Source: Hyphomicrobiales bacterium (GTDB lineage Bacteria > Pseudomonadota > Alphaproteobacteria > Rhizobiales > Rhizobiaceae). Taken from it: a stretch of 32,862 nt of DNA. This document shows, piece after piece, positions 21,063 through 29,615 of this stretch; position 1 is the stretch's first letter; every line of letters begins with the position of its first letter. The stretch covers positions 671-33,532 of the forward strand of contig UEGR01000031.1 of assembly GCA_900465685.1 (NCBI GenBank), read 5' to 3'. A program made the translations under genes and the position numbers. Below the pieces are notes generated by a model. The model made no database searches and was not told where the DNA came from. It worked only from the letters and a program-made list of their open reading frames with translations.

Positions 21063-21092
21063 AAGATAGGCAGAGTCCCTGTTTTGTTTCAA
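21063..21092 (-). promoter_or_regulatory. Candidate promoter for rsfS
   Basis: On the minus strand TTGAAA (21087-21092) and TATCTT (21063-21068) are 18 bases apart. They lie in the 222-base gap between nadD and rsfS, which suggests rsfS has its own promoter. Confidence 0.35.
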
Positions 21093-21175
21093 GAGTCACG
21101 ACCTGACAGGACCGTTCACTTTTTCGATTATCTCGCATTTTTCGCATATATCTTGTTTAAACCGTCACCAAACTA

Positions 21176-21835
21176 TCAAGATCGTGTGCCGGACTTGCGA
21201 ATGGCGCTTGATGACAGCGATGAGCGCGGCCCGTGGATGAAGGTCCATGCTGGTGGCGTGCGACGGGCCAGCATCGGCGCATATTGCTCATCAAGACGGC
21301 TGTGCGAAAAAGTCTGCGCCATGCGCGACGACAGATATGCCAGCGTCGAGCCGGGACGGTCGATCACTGCAATCGGGAAATTATTGGCGATTTCGCGCCA
21401 GCGCTGCCAGCGATGAAACGACGCCAGATTGTCCGCGCCCATCACCCAGACAAAATGCACGCCGGGATTGGCGTCGCGGATCAGGGCCAGCGTGTCGGCG
21501 GTGTAGCGCACATTGAAGGCGGCTTCGAGCGCCGTCACCTTGATACGCGGGTCACTGGCGATTTCTTCGCTCCATCGCAGCCTGTTCGCCAGAGGCGCCA
21601 GTTCGCGGGTGTCTTTCAGCGGATTGCCGGGCGTCACCATCCACCAGAGCTGATCCAGTTTCAGCCGCCGAATGGCGATCTCCGCGACCAGAGCGTGACC
21701 GCCATGTGGCGGGTTGAACGAACCGCCGAACAGGCCAACCGCCATGCCTTTCTCGGCATGCGGCATGCGCAAATATTTCGCGTCAACGTCCGGATACTGT
21801 TCTTTCAGTGCGGAAAGCCCGAAACCAAAGCGCAT
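21176..21835 (-). CDS. nadD: Nicotinate-mononucleotide adenylyltransferase
   Basis: This 219-residue enzyme adenylates nicotinate mononucleotide to deamido-NAD in NAD synthesis. The nucleotidyltransferase motif GGSFNPPHGGH is at residues 37-47, and the second motif LSSSAIRKS is close to the C-terminus. Compared with E. coli NadD there are about 30 extra residues at the N-terminus. The start at 21833-21835 is supported by the TGATG overlap with the proA stop, which implies coupled translation. A later in-frame ATG just before GLFGGSF would give a conventional length and cannot be excluded. The C-terminus ends soon after the second motif. Confidence 0.92.
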   Translation of the reverse strand: MRFGFGLSALKEQYPDVDAKYLRMPHAEKGMAVGLFGGSFNPPHGGHALVAEIAIRRLKLDQLWWMVTPGNPLKDTRELAPLANRLRWSEEIASDPRIKVTALEAAFNVRYTADTLALIRDANPGVHFVWVMGADNLASFHRWQRWREIANNFPIAVIDRPGSTLAYLSSRMAQTFSHSRLDEQYAPMLARRTPPAWTFIHGPRSSLSSSAIRKSGTRS

Positions 21836-23118
21836 CAGCTTCGAATCTGCCCGTTACCGCGAACACGATATTTGAACGAAGTGAGCTGTTCGACACCGAC
21901 AGGGCCACGTGCATGCATCTTGCCCGTGGCAATGCCGATTTCCGCGCCCATGCCGAACTCACCGCCATCCGCAAACTGCGTTGAGGCATTGTGCAGCAAA
22001 ATGGCCGAGTCGATTTCATTGAAGAACCGGGCAACCGCTTCCGCATCCTCAGCGACAATGGCTTCGGTGTGATGCGAGGAATAGCGGTTGATGTGCCGGA
22101 TCGCGCCCTCAACACCATCGACAAGCATCACCGAAATGATCGCGTCGAGATATTCGGTGGACCAGTCTTCTTCACTCGCCGCAATGGCTGCCGGATAAAG
22201 TGCCTTCACCTCTTCGCTGCCACGGATTTCGCAACCCTTGGCGGCCAGATCTTCAAGGATCGGCACGAGATGTGTTGAGGCGACCGCGCGATCCACCAGC
22301 AGCGTTTCCGCCGATCCGCAAATGCCTGTGCGTCGCATCTTGGCGTTGACCGCGATCTTGCGCGCCATGTCGAGATCGGCGGTCTTGTCGATATAAAGAT
22401 GGCAGATGCCTTCCAGATGCGCGAAGACCGGCACGCGCGCTTCCGATTGGACGCGCGCGACGAGGCTTTTGCCGCCGCGTGGCACAATCACGTCGATAGC
22501 GCCGTCGAGCCCTTTCAGCATTTCACCAACCGCGGCACGATCCGTCACCGGCACGATCTGGATGGAATCGGCAGGCAAGCCGCCAGCTTCCAGTCCAGCC
22601 ACCAGCGCCTTGTGAATAGCCGCAGACGAATGGGCCGAATCCGAACCACCGCGCAGGATCACCGCATTGCCAGCCTTGAGGCAGAGCGCACCGGCATCCG
22701 CCGTTACATTCGGGCGACTTTCATAAATGACGCCGATAACACCAAGCGGCGTGCGCACGCGCTCGATATGCAGACCGTTGGGGCGATCCCATTCGGCAAT
22801 CACCGCACCGACCGGATCTGGCAATGCTGCAATGGCGCGGATGCCCTCCGCGATCCCATCAATGCGCGTGTCATCGAGCGTCAGGCGATCCACGAAGGAA
22901 GCGGCCATTCCGCTCGCGGCGGCATTGGCCAGATCAAGCTTGTTGGCTTCGAGGATGGCGTCGCGGCTTTCGAGAATGGCATCGGCTGCAGCCAGAAGCG
23001 CCTTGTTCTTCTGCTCCGTGCCAGCAATCGCCAGTGGTGCTGCGGCGGCTTTCGCCTTGCGGCCCACTTCGGCCATGATCGCGGCTATGTCGCTTCCAGC
23101 TTCCACTTTATTCAGCAT
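21835..23118 (-). CDS. proA: Glutamate-5-semialdehyde dehydrogenase (gamma-glutamyl phosphate reductase)
   Basis: This 427-residue cytoplasmic enzyme reduces gamma-glutamyl phosphate with NADPH, the second step of proline synthesis. It is an ALDH-superfamily member. The catalytic Cys267 is in [13 protein letters not shown], and other marks are [20 protein letters not shown] (about 126-145) and [11 protein letters not shown] near 158. ATG 23116-23118 has a purine-rich GGGGAGAGG directly upstream. It is 21 bases downstream of proB and overlaps nadD, so obgE-proB-proA-nadD look like one operon. Confidence 0.96.
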   Translation of the reverse strand: MLNKVEAGSDIAAIMAEVGRKAKAAAAPLAIAGTEQKNKALLAAADAILESRDAILEANKLDLANAAASGMAASFVDRLTLDDTRIDGIAEGIRAIAALPDPVGAVIAEWDRPNGLHIERVRTPLGVIGVIYESRPNVTADAGALCLKAGNAVILRGGSDSAHSSAAIHKALVAGLEAGGLPADSIQIVPVTDRAAVGEMLKGLDGAIDVIVPRGGKSLVARVQSEARVPVFAHLEGICHLYIDKTADLDMARKIAVNAKMRRTGICGSAETLLVDRAVASTHLVPILEDLAAKGCEIRGSEEVKALYPAAIAASEEDWSTEYLDAIISVMLVDGVEGAIRHINRYSSHHTEAIVAEDAEAVARFFNEIDSAILLHNASTQFADGGEFGMGAEIGIATGKMHARGPVGVEQLTSFKYRVRGNGQIRS

Positions 23119-23139
23119 CCTCTCCCCGCCTTTCCCTGT

Positions 23140-24285
23140 TCAGGCATTTTCGGTCTCGGCTGCCACGGCTGCGCCGCGCACCACGAGATCATTGCGATGG
23201 ATCATTGCCGCGCGGGCATCATACCCAAGAATGGTGCTGATCTCATCGCTTTTATGCCCGGCAATCTTGCGTGCATCCTCGGCATCGTAAGCAATCAATC
23301 CACGCGCAATTTCACGGCCATCTTCATTGAGTACGGCCACCGTATCGCCGCGCTCGAAATGACCGTCGACATTTTTCACGCCCGCAGGCAATAGCGACTT
23401 GCCCGATTTCAGCGCTTTGCCAGCGCCTGCATCGACAGTGAGACGACCCGCCGGTTCCAGATTGCCGGAAATCCAGGTTTTCCAGGCATTGACTGGCGCA
23501 CGTGCAGCTTCGAACAAAGTCGCACGCTCACCGCGATCAATCGCCGAAAGCGGCCCCATGCGGATACCCGAGGTGATGATCATCGCCGTTCCAGCCGCAT
23601 TGGCGATCTTGCCCGCATCGAGCTTCGTCTTCATGCCGCCACGCGACAGTTCCGAAGCCGCGGCGCCTGCCATGGCTTCGATCTGCGGCGTGATGGTTTC
23701 CACCAGCGGCAGAAACGCGGCATCCGGGTTCTTATGCGGCGGTGCCGTATAAAGCCCGTCAATGTCGGAAAGCAGGATCAGCAGGTCAGCGCCCATCATC
23801 GTCGCCACGCGGGCGGCCAGACGGTCATTGTCGCCATAGCGAATTTCTGTCGTCGCCACCGTGTCATTTTCATTGATGACCGGCACGGCCTTCAGTTTCA
23901 AAAGCGTCTCGATGGTCGCGCGCGCGTTGAGATAACGGCGACGTTCTTCAGTGTCGGAAAGCGTCACCAAAATCTGGCCCGACTTGATGCCGTGGCCACC
24001 GAGCACGTCGGCATAGGCCTTGGCAAGCGCGATCTGGCCAGCAGCGGCGGCTGCCTGACTTTCCTCAAGCTTCAACGCCTTTTTCGGCAGGCCGAGCACG
24101 GTGCGTCCCAGCGCGATAGCGCCCGACGACACCACCAGCACCTCGACGCCTGCGTGATGCAGGGCGGCAATGTCCTGCCCCAGGCTTTCCAGCCATTCGC
24201 GCTTCAGCCCCTTGGCGCGATCCACCAGAAGAGCGGAACCAATTTTTACAACAATGCGGCGATAGTCTTTCAGTTGCTTCAGCAT
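23140..24285 (-). CDS. proB: Glutamate 5-kinase
   Basis: This 381-residue enzyme phosphorylates glutamate with ATP, the first and usually feedback-controlled step of proline synthesis. The amino-acid kinase domain covers about 1-255 ([14 protein letters not shown] at the start, [37 protein letters not shown]), followed by a C-terminal PUA domain (about 275-355). Full-length ProB with PUA is about 370 residues. ATG 24283-24285 is chosen by the family N-terminus [14 protein letters not shown], with AGAGGAA upstream. The open frame continues 35 codons into the end of obgE and is not used. Its start is 28 bases after obgE. Confidence 0.95.
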   Translation of the reverse strand: MLKQLKDYRRIVVKIGSALLVDRAKGLKREWLESLGQDIAALHHAGVEVLVVSSGAIALGRTVLGLPKKALKLEESQAAAAAGQIALAKAYADVLGGHGIKSGQILVTLSDTEERRRYLNARATIETLLKLKAVPVINENDTVATTEIRYGDNDRLAARVATMMGADLLILLSDIDGLYTAPPHKNPDAAFLPLVETITPQIEAMAGAAASELSRGGMKTKLDAGKIANAAGTAMIITSGIRMGPLSAIDRGERATLFEAARAPVNAWKTWISGNLEPAGRLTVDAGAGKALKSGKSLLPAGVKNVDGHFERGDTVAVLNEDGREIARGLIAYDAEDARKIAGHKSDEISTILGYDARAAMIHRNDLVVRGAAVAAETENA

Positions 24286-24313
24286 GCTCTCATTCCTCTC
24301 GCCGCATTCAGCC

Positions 24314-25345
<1,032 letters not shown>

Positions 25346-25379
25346 TTACCTCTTGCGGCGCAAACGCGCCTTAAACCCG

Positions 25380-25405
25380 GGCTCGCGCATCATCTTGCGC
25401 GAGCC
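25380..25405 (-). terminator. Terminator-like hairpin between a GNAT gene and obgE
   Basis: A 10-bp stem GGCTCGCGCA (25380-25389) pairs with 25396-25405 around a 6-base loop. On the minus strand only a short T stretch follows, so it may be a weak or factor-dependent terminator. Confidence 0.5.
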
Positions 25406-25462
25406 AAATTGCAATTACAGCAAAACCCGTTTCCTGCAAACAGTTGCAGTGCTTGGATTTCA

Positions 25463-26017
25463 TCAGAACTTGTCTTTCCAGACAGGTTCGCTGAAGTCGA
25501 TATAGAGCAGTTCCTGATCCAGATACTGCCCCTGCACAAAAAGCGACTTCGGCTCTAGCCCGTAGGTCTTGAAGCCGAGCGCATGATAGATTCGCTTTGC
25601 CGGTTCGTTCGTCGCCACCACCTTGGCATCGAGAAGCACAACCTGCGCCGCCGAATGTTCGATCACTTTTTGAACCAGAGCCTTGCCCAGTTCCAGCCCG
25701 CGCGCTTCCGGCGCTACAAACACGCCCCAAAGCGTTCCGCGATGGCGCTCGGATTTGCGATCGTGGCGAAACATACCTGCCGTGCCCAACAGATTTTCAC
25801 CGTCGAATGCACCGAAGATAATATTGCCATCCACCTGCTCCAGACGGCGCGCAAAGACGCTGTCGGAATAGGCATTTTCTTCCTCGAAGCTCGATCCGAA
25901 GGACATCGGTGCGCGGCTCAGCGCGCTCAATCTGATAGCGCGATAGCGATGCAGATCGCCCTTATCGAGGGCGCGCACCACAATCTTTTCGGGTGCACTC
26001 ACATAAGCGTCGTTCAT
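25463..26017 (-). CDS. GNAT-family N-acetyltransferase
   Basis: This 184-residue protein has the GNAT fold. Conserved parts are the N-terminal IVVRALDKGDLHRYRAIR, the acetyl-CoA-binding segment WGVFVAPEARGLELGKALV near residues 97-115, and AKRIYHALGFKTYG near 140. The middle Gly-x-Gly of the usual R/QxxGxG/A loop reads RGLELGKA here. The substrate is unknown. ATG 26015-26017 is preferred since GGGGA lies about 6 bases upstream; ATG 26027-26029 is in frame but without a site. It is followed by a hairpin and then obgE, and may be transcribed with the second GNAT gene. Confidence 0.85.
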   Translation of the reverse strand: MNDAYVSAPEKIVVRALDKGDLHRYRAIRLSALSRAPMSFGSSFEEENAYSDSVFARRLEQVDGNIIFGAFDGENLLGTAGMFRHDRKSERHRGTLWGVFVAPEARGLELGKALVQKVIEHSAAQVVLLDAKVVATNEPAKRIYHALGFKTYGLEPKSLFVQGQYLDQELLYIDFSEPVWKDKF

Positions 26018-26046
26018 TGCATTCCCCATTCTCTTTATATTTTCCC

Positions 26047-26087
26047 GACCATCTGCCGAAAACCGCTTCATGCTTTTCGGGATGTGT
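26047..26087 (+). repeat. Degenerate 43-bp family repeat, copy A5
   Basis: This contains CCGAAAACCG and CTTTTCGGGATGTG, but the core reads CTTCATG instead of TTTCACA, the outer stem is imperfect and the unit is two bases shorter. It lies between the two GNAT genes, upstream of the second. Confidence 0.7.
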
Positions 26088-26125
26088 TCAAGGCGGCCCT
26101 GCGAAACACGCAGGGCCTTGTGTTC

Positions 26126-26809
26126 TTATGACTGCCAGCTTCTCAGGCCGATCCAGGTGCGCCGGTCGAGAACATAGCGTTCAACGGGCACGTTTCCGGC
26201 AGCAAGCGTATCCGACATGCCCATATTGCTGAACTGGAAACCGCACTTGTGGATCACACGACGCGATCCATTGTTGGTCGCCCGGCAGGAAATATGCAGG
26301 CGGTCGATTGCGGTCGCCCGAAACACCAGATCAATCAGTGAATGAGCAGCCTCAGTGGCAAAGCCATGCCCCCAATAGGGCTCGCCCAGCCAGTAGCCGA
26401 TCTCCAGACCGTCGCCATGTTTATTCGCATGAATGCCGCAACAGCCCATAAAGATGCCGGTCTCGGCTTGCGTAATGGCGTAGATGCAATTGCCCATCTC
26501 GCCTTTTCGCACGCGCTCGACAAAGTCGACGGCATTCTCACGCGTGTATGGATGCGGCATGCGAGTGAGCATGCCAGAGACGCGAAGATTGTTGGCAAGA
26601 TAGGAAATGGCATCTACGTCTTCGACATGCGGCGGGCGCAGAACCAGCCTTTCGGTGACCAAGACGGGGCAATCTAACTCAGGGGCTAACTCAGGAGCCA
26701 ATTCAGACTCCAGATCAGCTGCCAGACCGGGAGAGAAATCGGCGAAACGCTCTCTCCGGCTCGTACAGCTTTCTGCGTAACTATCTTCTTCTAAAACGTC
26801 GACAACCAT
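26126..26809 (-). CDS. GNAT-family N-acetyltransferase, RimJ/RimL type
   Basis: This 227-residue protein has a GNAT domain of the RimJ/RimL ribosomal-protein-acetyltransferase type from about residue 45 on (VTERLVLRPPHVEDVDAI, then GLEIGYWLGEPYWGHGFATEAAHSLI and NGSRRVIHKCGFQF). The preceding 40 or so residues are acidic and include a short ELAP repeat. Family membership does not prove a ribosomal substrate, though the position right after rpmA is suggestive. ATG 26807-26809 is chosen since GGAGGA is 7 bases upstream; an in-frame ATG at 26828-26830 would add 7 residues and lies in the rpmA terminator tail. Confidence 0.85.
   Translation of the reverse strand: MVVDVLEEDSYAESCTSRRERFADFSPGLAADLESELAPELAPELDCPVLVTERLVLRPPHVEDVDAISYLANNLRVSGMLTRMPHPYTRENAVDFVERVRKGEMGNCIYAITQAETGIFMGCCGIHANKHGDGLEIGYWLGEPYWGHGFATEAAHSLIDLVFRATAIDRLHISCRATNNGSRRVIHKCGFQFSNMGMSDTLAAGNVPVERYVLDRRTWIGLRSWQS
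26674..26704 (-). repeat. 12-bp tandem repeat inside the RimJ/RimL-type gene
   Basis: About 2.6 imperfect copies of a 12-bp unit encode Glu-Leu-Ala-Pro repeats in the acidic N-terminal region. This is a place where slippage could change the copy number in frame. Confidence 0.6.
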
Positions 26810-26828
26810 TTGTCTGTCCTCCAGATGC

Positions 26829-26860
26829 AAAAAGGGAAGATGGTGGCCCCATCTTCCCTT
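26829..26860 (-). terminator. Rho-independent terminator of rplU-rpmA
   Basis: A 12-bp stem (26832-26843 with 26849-26860) encloses a 5-base loop. On the minus strand it is followed by a run of T. It lies between rpmA and the RimJ/RimL-type gene, about 20 bases before that gene's start. Confidence 0.88.
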
Positions 26861-26928
26861 CGATCTTTTGGCTAGGCTGCCATATACACCGGGTCCGATG
26901 GGACGCCGGTGGTTTTAAGAGGCCCGGC

Positions 26929-27198
26929 TTACTCTGCTGCTTCCGCGATCGGGTCTACCGATACGTACGTGCGGCCGTTGGCTTTCGTACGGAAAGATAC
27001 GGAACCGTTCGTGGTTGCAAAAATAGTGTGGTCCTTGCCGAGGCCAACATTGGCGCCCGGATGCCACTTCGTGCCGCGTTGACGCACGATGATGTTGCCA
27101 GCGAGCACAGCTTCGCCGCCAAACTTCTTCACGCCAAGGCGTTTGGATTCTGAATCGCGACCGTTACGCGAGGAACCGCCAGCTTTTTTGTGTGCCAT
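26929..27198 (-). CDS. rpmA: 50S ribosomal protein L27
   Basis: This 89-residue L27 has the N-terminal [20 protein letters not shown], whose tail reaches the peptidyl transferase centre. The family core [15 protein letters not shown] is at about 34-48, with LGKDHTIFA after it. There is no Firmicutes-type cleaved N-terminal extension. An AAAGGAGAA site precedes ATG 27196-27198. It is 25 bases downstream of rplU and followed by a terminator, giving an rplU-rpmA unit. Confidence 0.97.
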   Translation of the reverse strand: MAHKKAGGSSRNGRDSESKRLGVKKFGGEAVLAGNIIVRQRGTKWHPGANVGLGKDHTIFATTNGSVSFRTKANGRTYVSVDPIAEAAE

Positions 27199-27223
27199 TG
27201 GTGTTCTCCTTTAATCTCTCTAC

Positions 27224-27652
27224 TTACTCAGCCGACTCGGCCTTGGCTGCAGCCTTCTTAGGCGCTGCCTTCTTCGGCTTTGCGGCTTCGCCTTCAGCGG
27301 CTTCTGCCTTCGGAGCCTTCTTCTCAGCAGCCTTCTTCGAAGGCTTTGCGCCGTCGGTGAGGATCTCCGAGATGCGGATGGTCGTCAGTTCCTGACGATG
27401 ACCACGGGTGCGCTTCGAGTTCTGACGACGACGCTTCTTGAACGCGATGACCTTGCGAGCACGGCCCTGTTCGACGACTTCGGCGGTTACGAGAGCGCCT
27501 GCGACGACTGGTGCGCCAATGGTCGTGCCGACCATCAGAACTTCTGCGAATTCTACGATGTCACCGGCTTCGCCAGCAACTTTTTCGACCTTGATCAGGT
27601 CGTTTGCGGCAACGCGATACTGCTTGCCACCGGTCTTGATGACTGCGAACAT
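27224..27652 (-). CDS. rplU: 50S ribosomal protein L21 with basic C-terminal extension
   Basis: This 142-residue L21 is complete over residues 1-100: [20 protein letters not shown] at the start and the basic [21 protein letters not shown] near 72-92. It binds 23S rRNA next to L20. About 40 extra residues rich in Lys, Ala and Glu follow ([19 protein letters not shown] and similar); E. coli L21 has 103. An AAAGGA site lies 6 bases before ATG 27650-27652. It is the first gene of rplU-rpmA, behind a long leader and a good promoter candidate. Confidence 0.97.
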   Translation of the reverse strand: MFAVIKTGGKQYRVAANDLIKVEKVAGEAGDIVEFAEVLMVGTTIGAPVVAGALVTAEVVEQGRARKVIAFKKRRRQNSKRTRGHRQELTTIRISEILTDGAKPSKKAAEKKAPKAEAAEGEAAKPKKAAPKKAAAKAESAE

Positions 27653-27834
27653 TTGTTGTCCTTTCGGTTGTTCGGTCCGGCTCTCATTTCCACGACATTA
27701 GCGCCGAAGTGATGGGCCGTCTTTTTATCAGTCGGTTAAGTGAAGGGCTTGAGCCCCTTGATTGACGCCCCGGAAACCCGGAAATCCTCAATCAAAACAA
27801 TAGGCGCGGACTGCCCCACGCCTAAGGTCTGGTG
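27653..27834 (-). promoter_or_regulatory. Long, possibly structured 5' leader of rplU-rpmA
   Basis: About 180 bases separate the candidate promoter from the rplU start. The leader contains TTGATTGA (27758-27765) complementary to TCAATCAA (27788-27795), with an inner CCGG/CCGG helix (27770-27773 with 27778-27781), and a small hairpin GGGCT/AGCCC at 27745-27756. A regulatory role, such as feedback by L21, is an inference. Confidence 0.4.
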
Positions 27835-27864
27835 CTTATAGGTTCGGAACGTGGGAAAAGTCAA
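27835..27864 (-). promoter_or_regulatory. Candidate promoter for rplU-rpmA
   Basis: On the minus strand TTGACT (27859-27864) and TATAAG (27835-27840) are separated by 18 bases, close to the sigma-70 consensus. A 17-base spacing with CTATAA also fits. Confidence 0.6.
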
Positions 27865-27947
27865 GAATTTTCACGAGAGAATGCAAATTAGGTCTTGTCT
27901 AATTGCAATCAGCCCGCTATTGAGCCGCTACACACTTAGCATTCGCT

Positions 27948-27976
27948 TTTGATGCTGTTTGACGGTGCGATTAAAT
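27948..27976 (+). promoter_or_regulatory. Candidate promoter for tRNA-Ser
   Basis: TTGATG (27948-27953) and TTAAAT (27971-27976) are separated by 17 bases, and the mature tRNA begins 27 bases later. Confidence 0.45.
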
Positions 27977-28003
27977 AGATCGTTTTACCGGATTGCACAA
28001 TGC

Positions 28004-28093
<90 letters not shown>

Positions 28094-28171
28094 TTTGTTT
28101 CCTAGCAAAATCCATCTCCTACCCGAGCTGCGACACTTCTATGTGCAGGCTGAACCATGCTAGAAGGCAGC

Positions 28172-28840
28172 ATGAGTGAGTTGTCATCCGTAGCCCCTAT
28201 TTATAATCCGCCGCTGGAGCCATATGTCTCCATTATTCATCGCGATGCGGATCTTCTGGTATTGGACAAGCCAAGCGGGCTTTTGTCCGTTCCCGGTCGT
28301 CACCCAGCCCTTTCCGATAGCCTTGCCACGCGGGTGCAAAAGCAGTTTCCGCAGGCGCTGATGATCAACCGGCTGGACAAGGACACATCCGGTCTTGTCC
28401 TGATGTCGTTGAACCGGAAAGCCCATGCTCATGTCGCTGCGCAGTTCGAGGCTCGCACCACAGAGAAATCCTACATCGCCGAAGTCTGGGGCCGTATGGA
28501 TAGTGATGAAGGCTTTATCGATCTGCCGCTGGCTATCGATCCCGACAACAAGCCGCGCCATCGCGTGGACCATGCGCACGGCAAACTGGCACAGACGCGT
28601 TGGCAAGTTCTGAGCCATGGTGAAAACAGCACGCGTTTGCGCCTCTCTCCTCTGACTGGCCGCACCCATCAGCTGCGCGTCCACATGCTGGCGATAGGAC
28701 ATGTCATTCTCGGTGACGAATTCTATGCGGAAGGCGCAGCACTGGCAGCAGCAGACCGCTTGCTTCTACACGCCGAAAAGCTAGCCTTTCACCATCTCGA
28801 TGGGCGTGACGTGACATTCACCGCGCCCTGCCCGTTCTAA
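28172..28840 (+). CDS. rluA: RluA-family rRNA/tRNA pseudouridine synthase
   Basis: This 222-residue enzyme converts uridine to pseudouridine. It closely resembles E. coli RluA (219 residues, acting on 23S U746 and tRNA U32) over the whole length: YNPPLEPYVSIIHRDADLLV, DKPSGLLSVPGR, the catalytic Asp69 in NRLDKDTSG, LTGRTHQLRVHMLAIGH and LLLHAEKLAFHH. The residue before RLD is Asn where RluA commonly has His. ATG 28172 (AAGG site, short spacing) is preferred because it gives the usual length; ATG 28157 is in frame. It is followed after 19 bases by rsmJ. The exact target is inferred from similarity. Confidence 0.88.
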   Translation: MSELSSVAPIYNPPLEPYVSIIHRDADLLVLDKPSGLLSVPGRHPALSDSLATRVQKQFPQALMINRLDKDTSGLVLMSLNRKAHAHVAAQFEARTTEKSYIAEVWGRMDSDEGFIDLPLAIDPDNKPRHRVDHAHGKLAQTRWQVLSHGENSTRLRLSPLTGRTHQLRVHMLAIGHVILGDEFYAEGAALAAADRLLLHAEKLAFHHLDGRDVTFTAPCPF

Positions 28841-28859
28841 CCCGGCCCTGAGATCACAG

Positions 28860-29477
28860 ATGTCGCAGAAACTAGATACATCGGAGCTGGTTGTCGATTT
28901 CGTTGGCGGTGCTGTCGGTCACCGGTTTCGCTCCGGCGAAGGACGCGGACAAGCGCTTGCCAAAGCGGTTGGCCTCACGCGCGGAGTCACGCCGGAGATT
29001 GTCGATGCGACGGCCGGTCTGGGCCGTGACGCCTTTTTGCTCGCATCGCTCGGCGCTCGCGTCACCTTGATTGAACGTTCCGAGAAAATGCATGCATTGC
29101 TGGCCGATGGTCTGGCGCGCGCCGCTGCGGAAGGCGGCCAATATGCCGAAACCGTTGCGCGTATGACATTGCTGCATGGCGATTCCTGCAAACTGCTGCC
29201 GGACTTGAAGCCGCAGGTAATTCTGGTTGACCCCATGCATCCGCCACGCGGCAACACGGCCCTCGTCAAAAAGGAAATGCGGCAGATCCGCGAGATCGTC
29301 GGTACAGACCCGGATGCGGAAAAGCTGATGCAGGTGGCGCTGGAAGCTGCACTCAATCGCGTGGTGTTGAAATGGCCGTTGCGCGCCGAGCCAATGGCAG
29401 GCCTGCGTAAACCATCACATCAAATTCTTGGCAAAAGCACCCGCTATGACGTATTCGTCAAAGCCAAGATTGCATAA
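28860..29477 (+). CDS. rsmJ: RsmJ-like 16S rRNA (guanine1516-N2)-methyltransferase
   Basis: This 205-residue SAM-dependent methyltransferase matches the RsmJ/YhiQ core: VVDFVGGAVGHRFRSGEGRG (about 11-30), motif I VDATAGLGRDAFLLASLG (48-65), the catalytic-loop motif DPMHPP (124-129) and ALVKKEMR. E. coli RsmJ is about 250 residues, so this form lacks an N-terminal segment of roughly 45. The role, methylation of G1516 in 16S rRNA, is taken from E. coli. ATG 28860 has only a weak site and lies 19 bases after rluA, so co-translation is likely. It forms an RNA-modification pair with rluA. Confidence 0.87.
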   Translation: MSQKLDTSELVVDFVGGAVGHRFRSGEGRGQALAKAVGLTRGVTPEIVDATAGLGRDAFLLASLGARVTLIERSEKMHALLADGLARAAAEGGQYAETVARMTLLHGDSCKLLPDLKPQVILVDPMHPPRGNTALVKKEMRQIREIVGTDPDAEKLMQVALEAALNRVVLKWPLRAEPMAGLRKPSHQILGKSTRYDVFVKAKIA

Positions 29478-29615
29478 AACGCTTTTTGAAGACCTTCAAA
29501 GTTAGACAGCGCGTTGCAAGCCAAACGCGCAAAAAATATAGAAATTTTGGTAATTCGGTTTAATTTGAAAACGCTGCATTTCGCAAAACGTAATTCATAA
29601 TATTACTGAGGGCGT

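Larger units (their letters stand above)
27653..28003. other. Intergenic region between rplU and tRNA-Ser
   Basis: No protein gene is seen. The left half is the rplU leader and promoter on the minus strand. The right half carries a likely promoter for tRNA-Ser on the plus strand. Confidence 0.7.
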
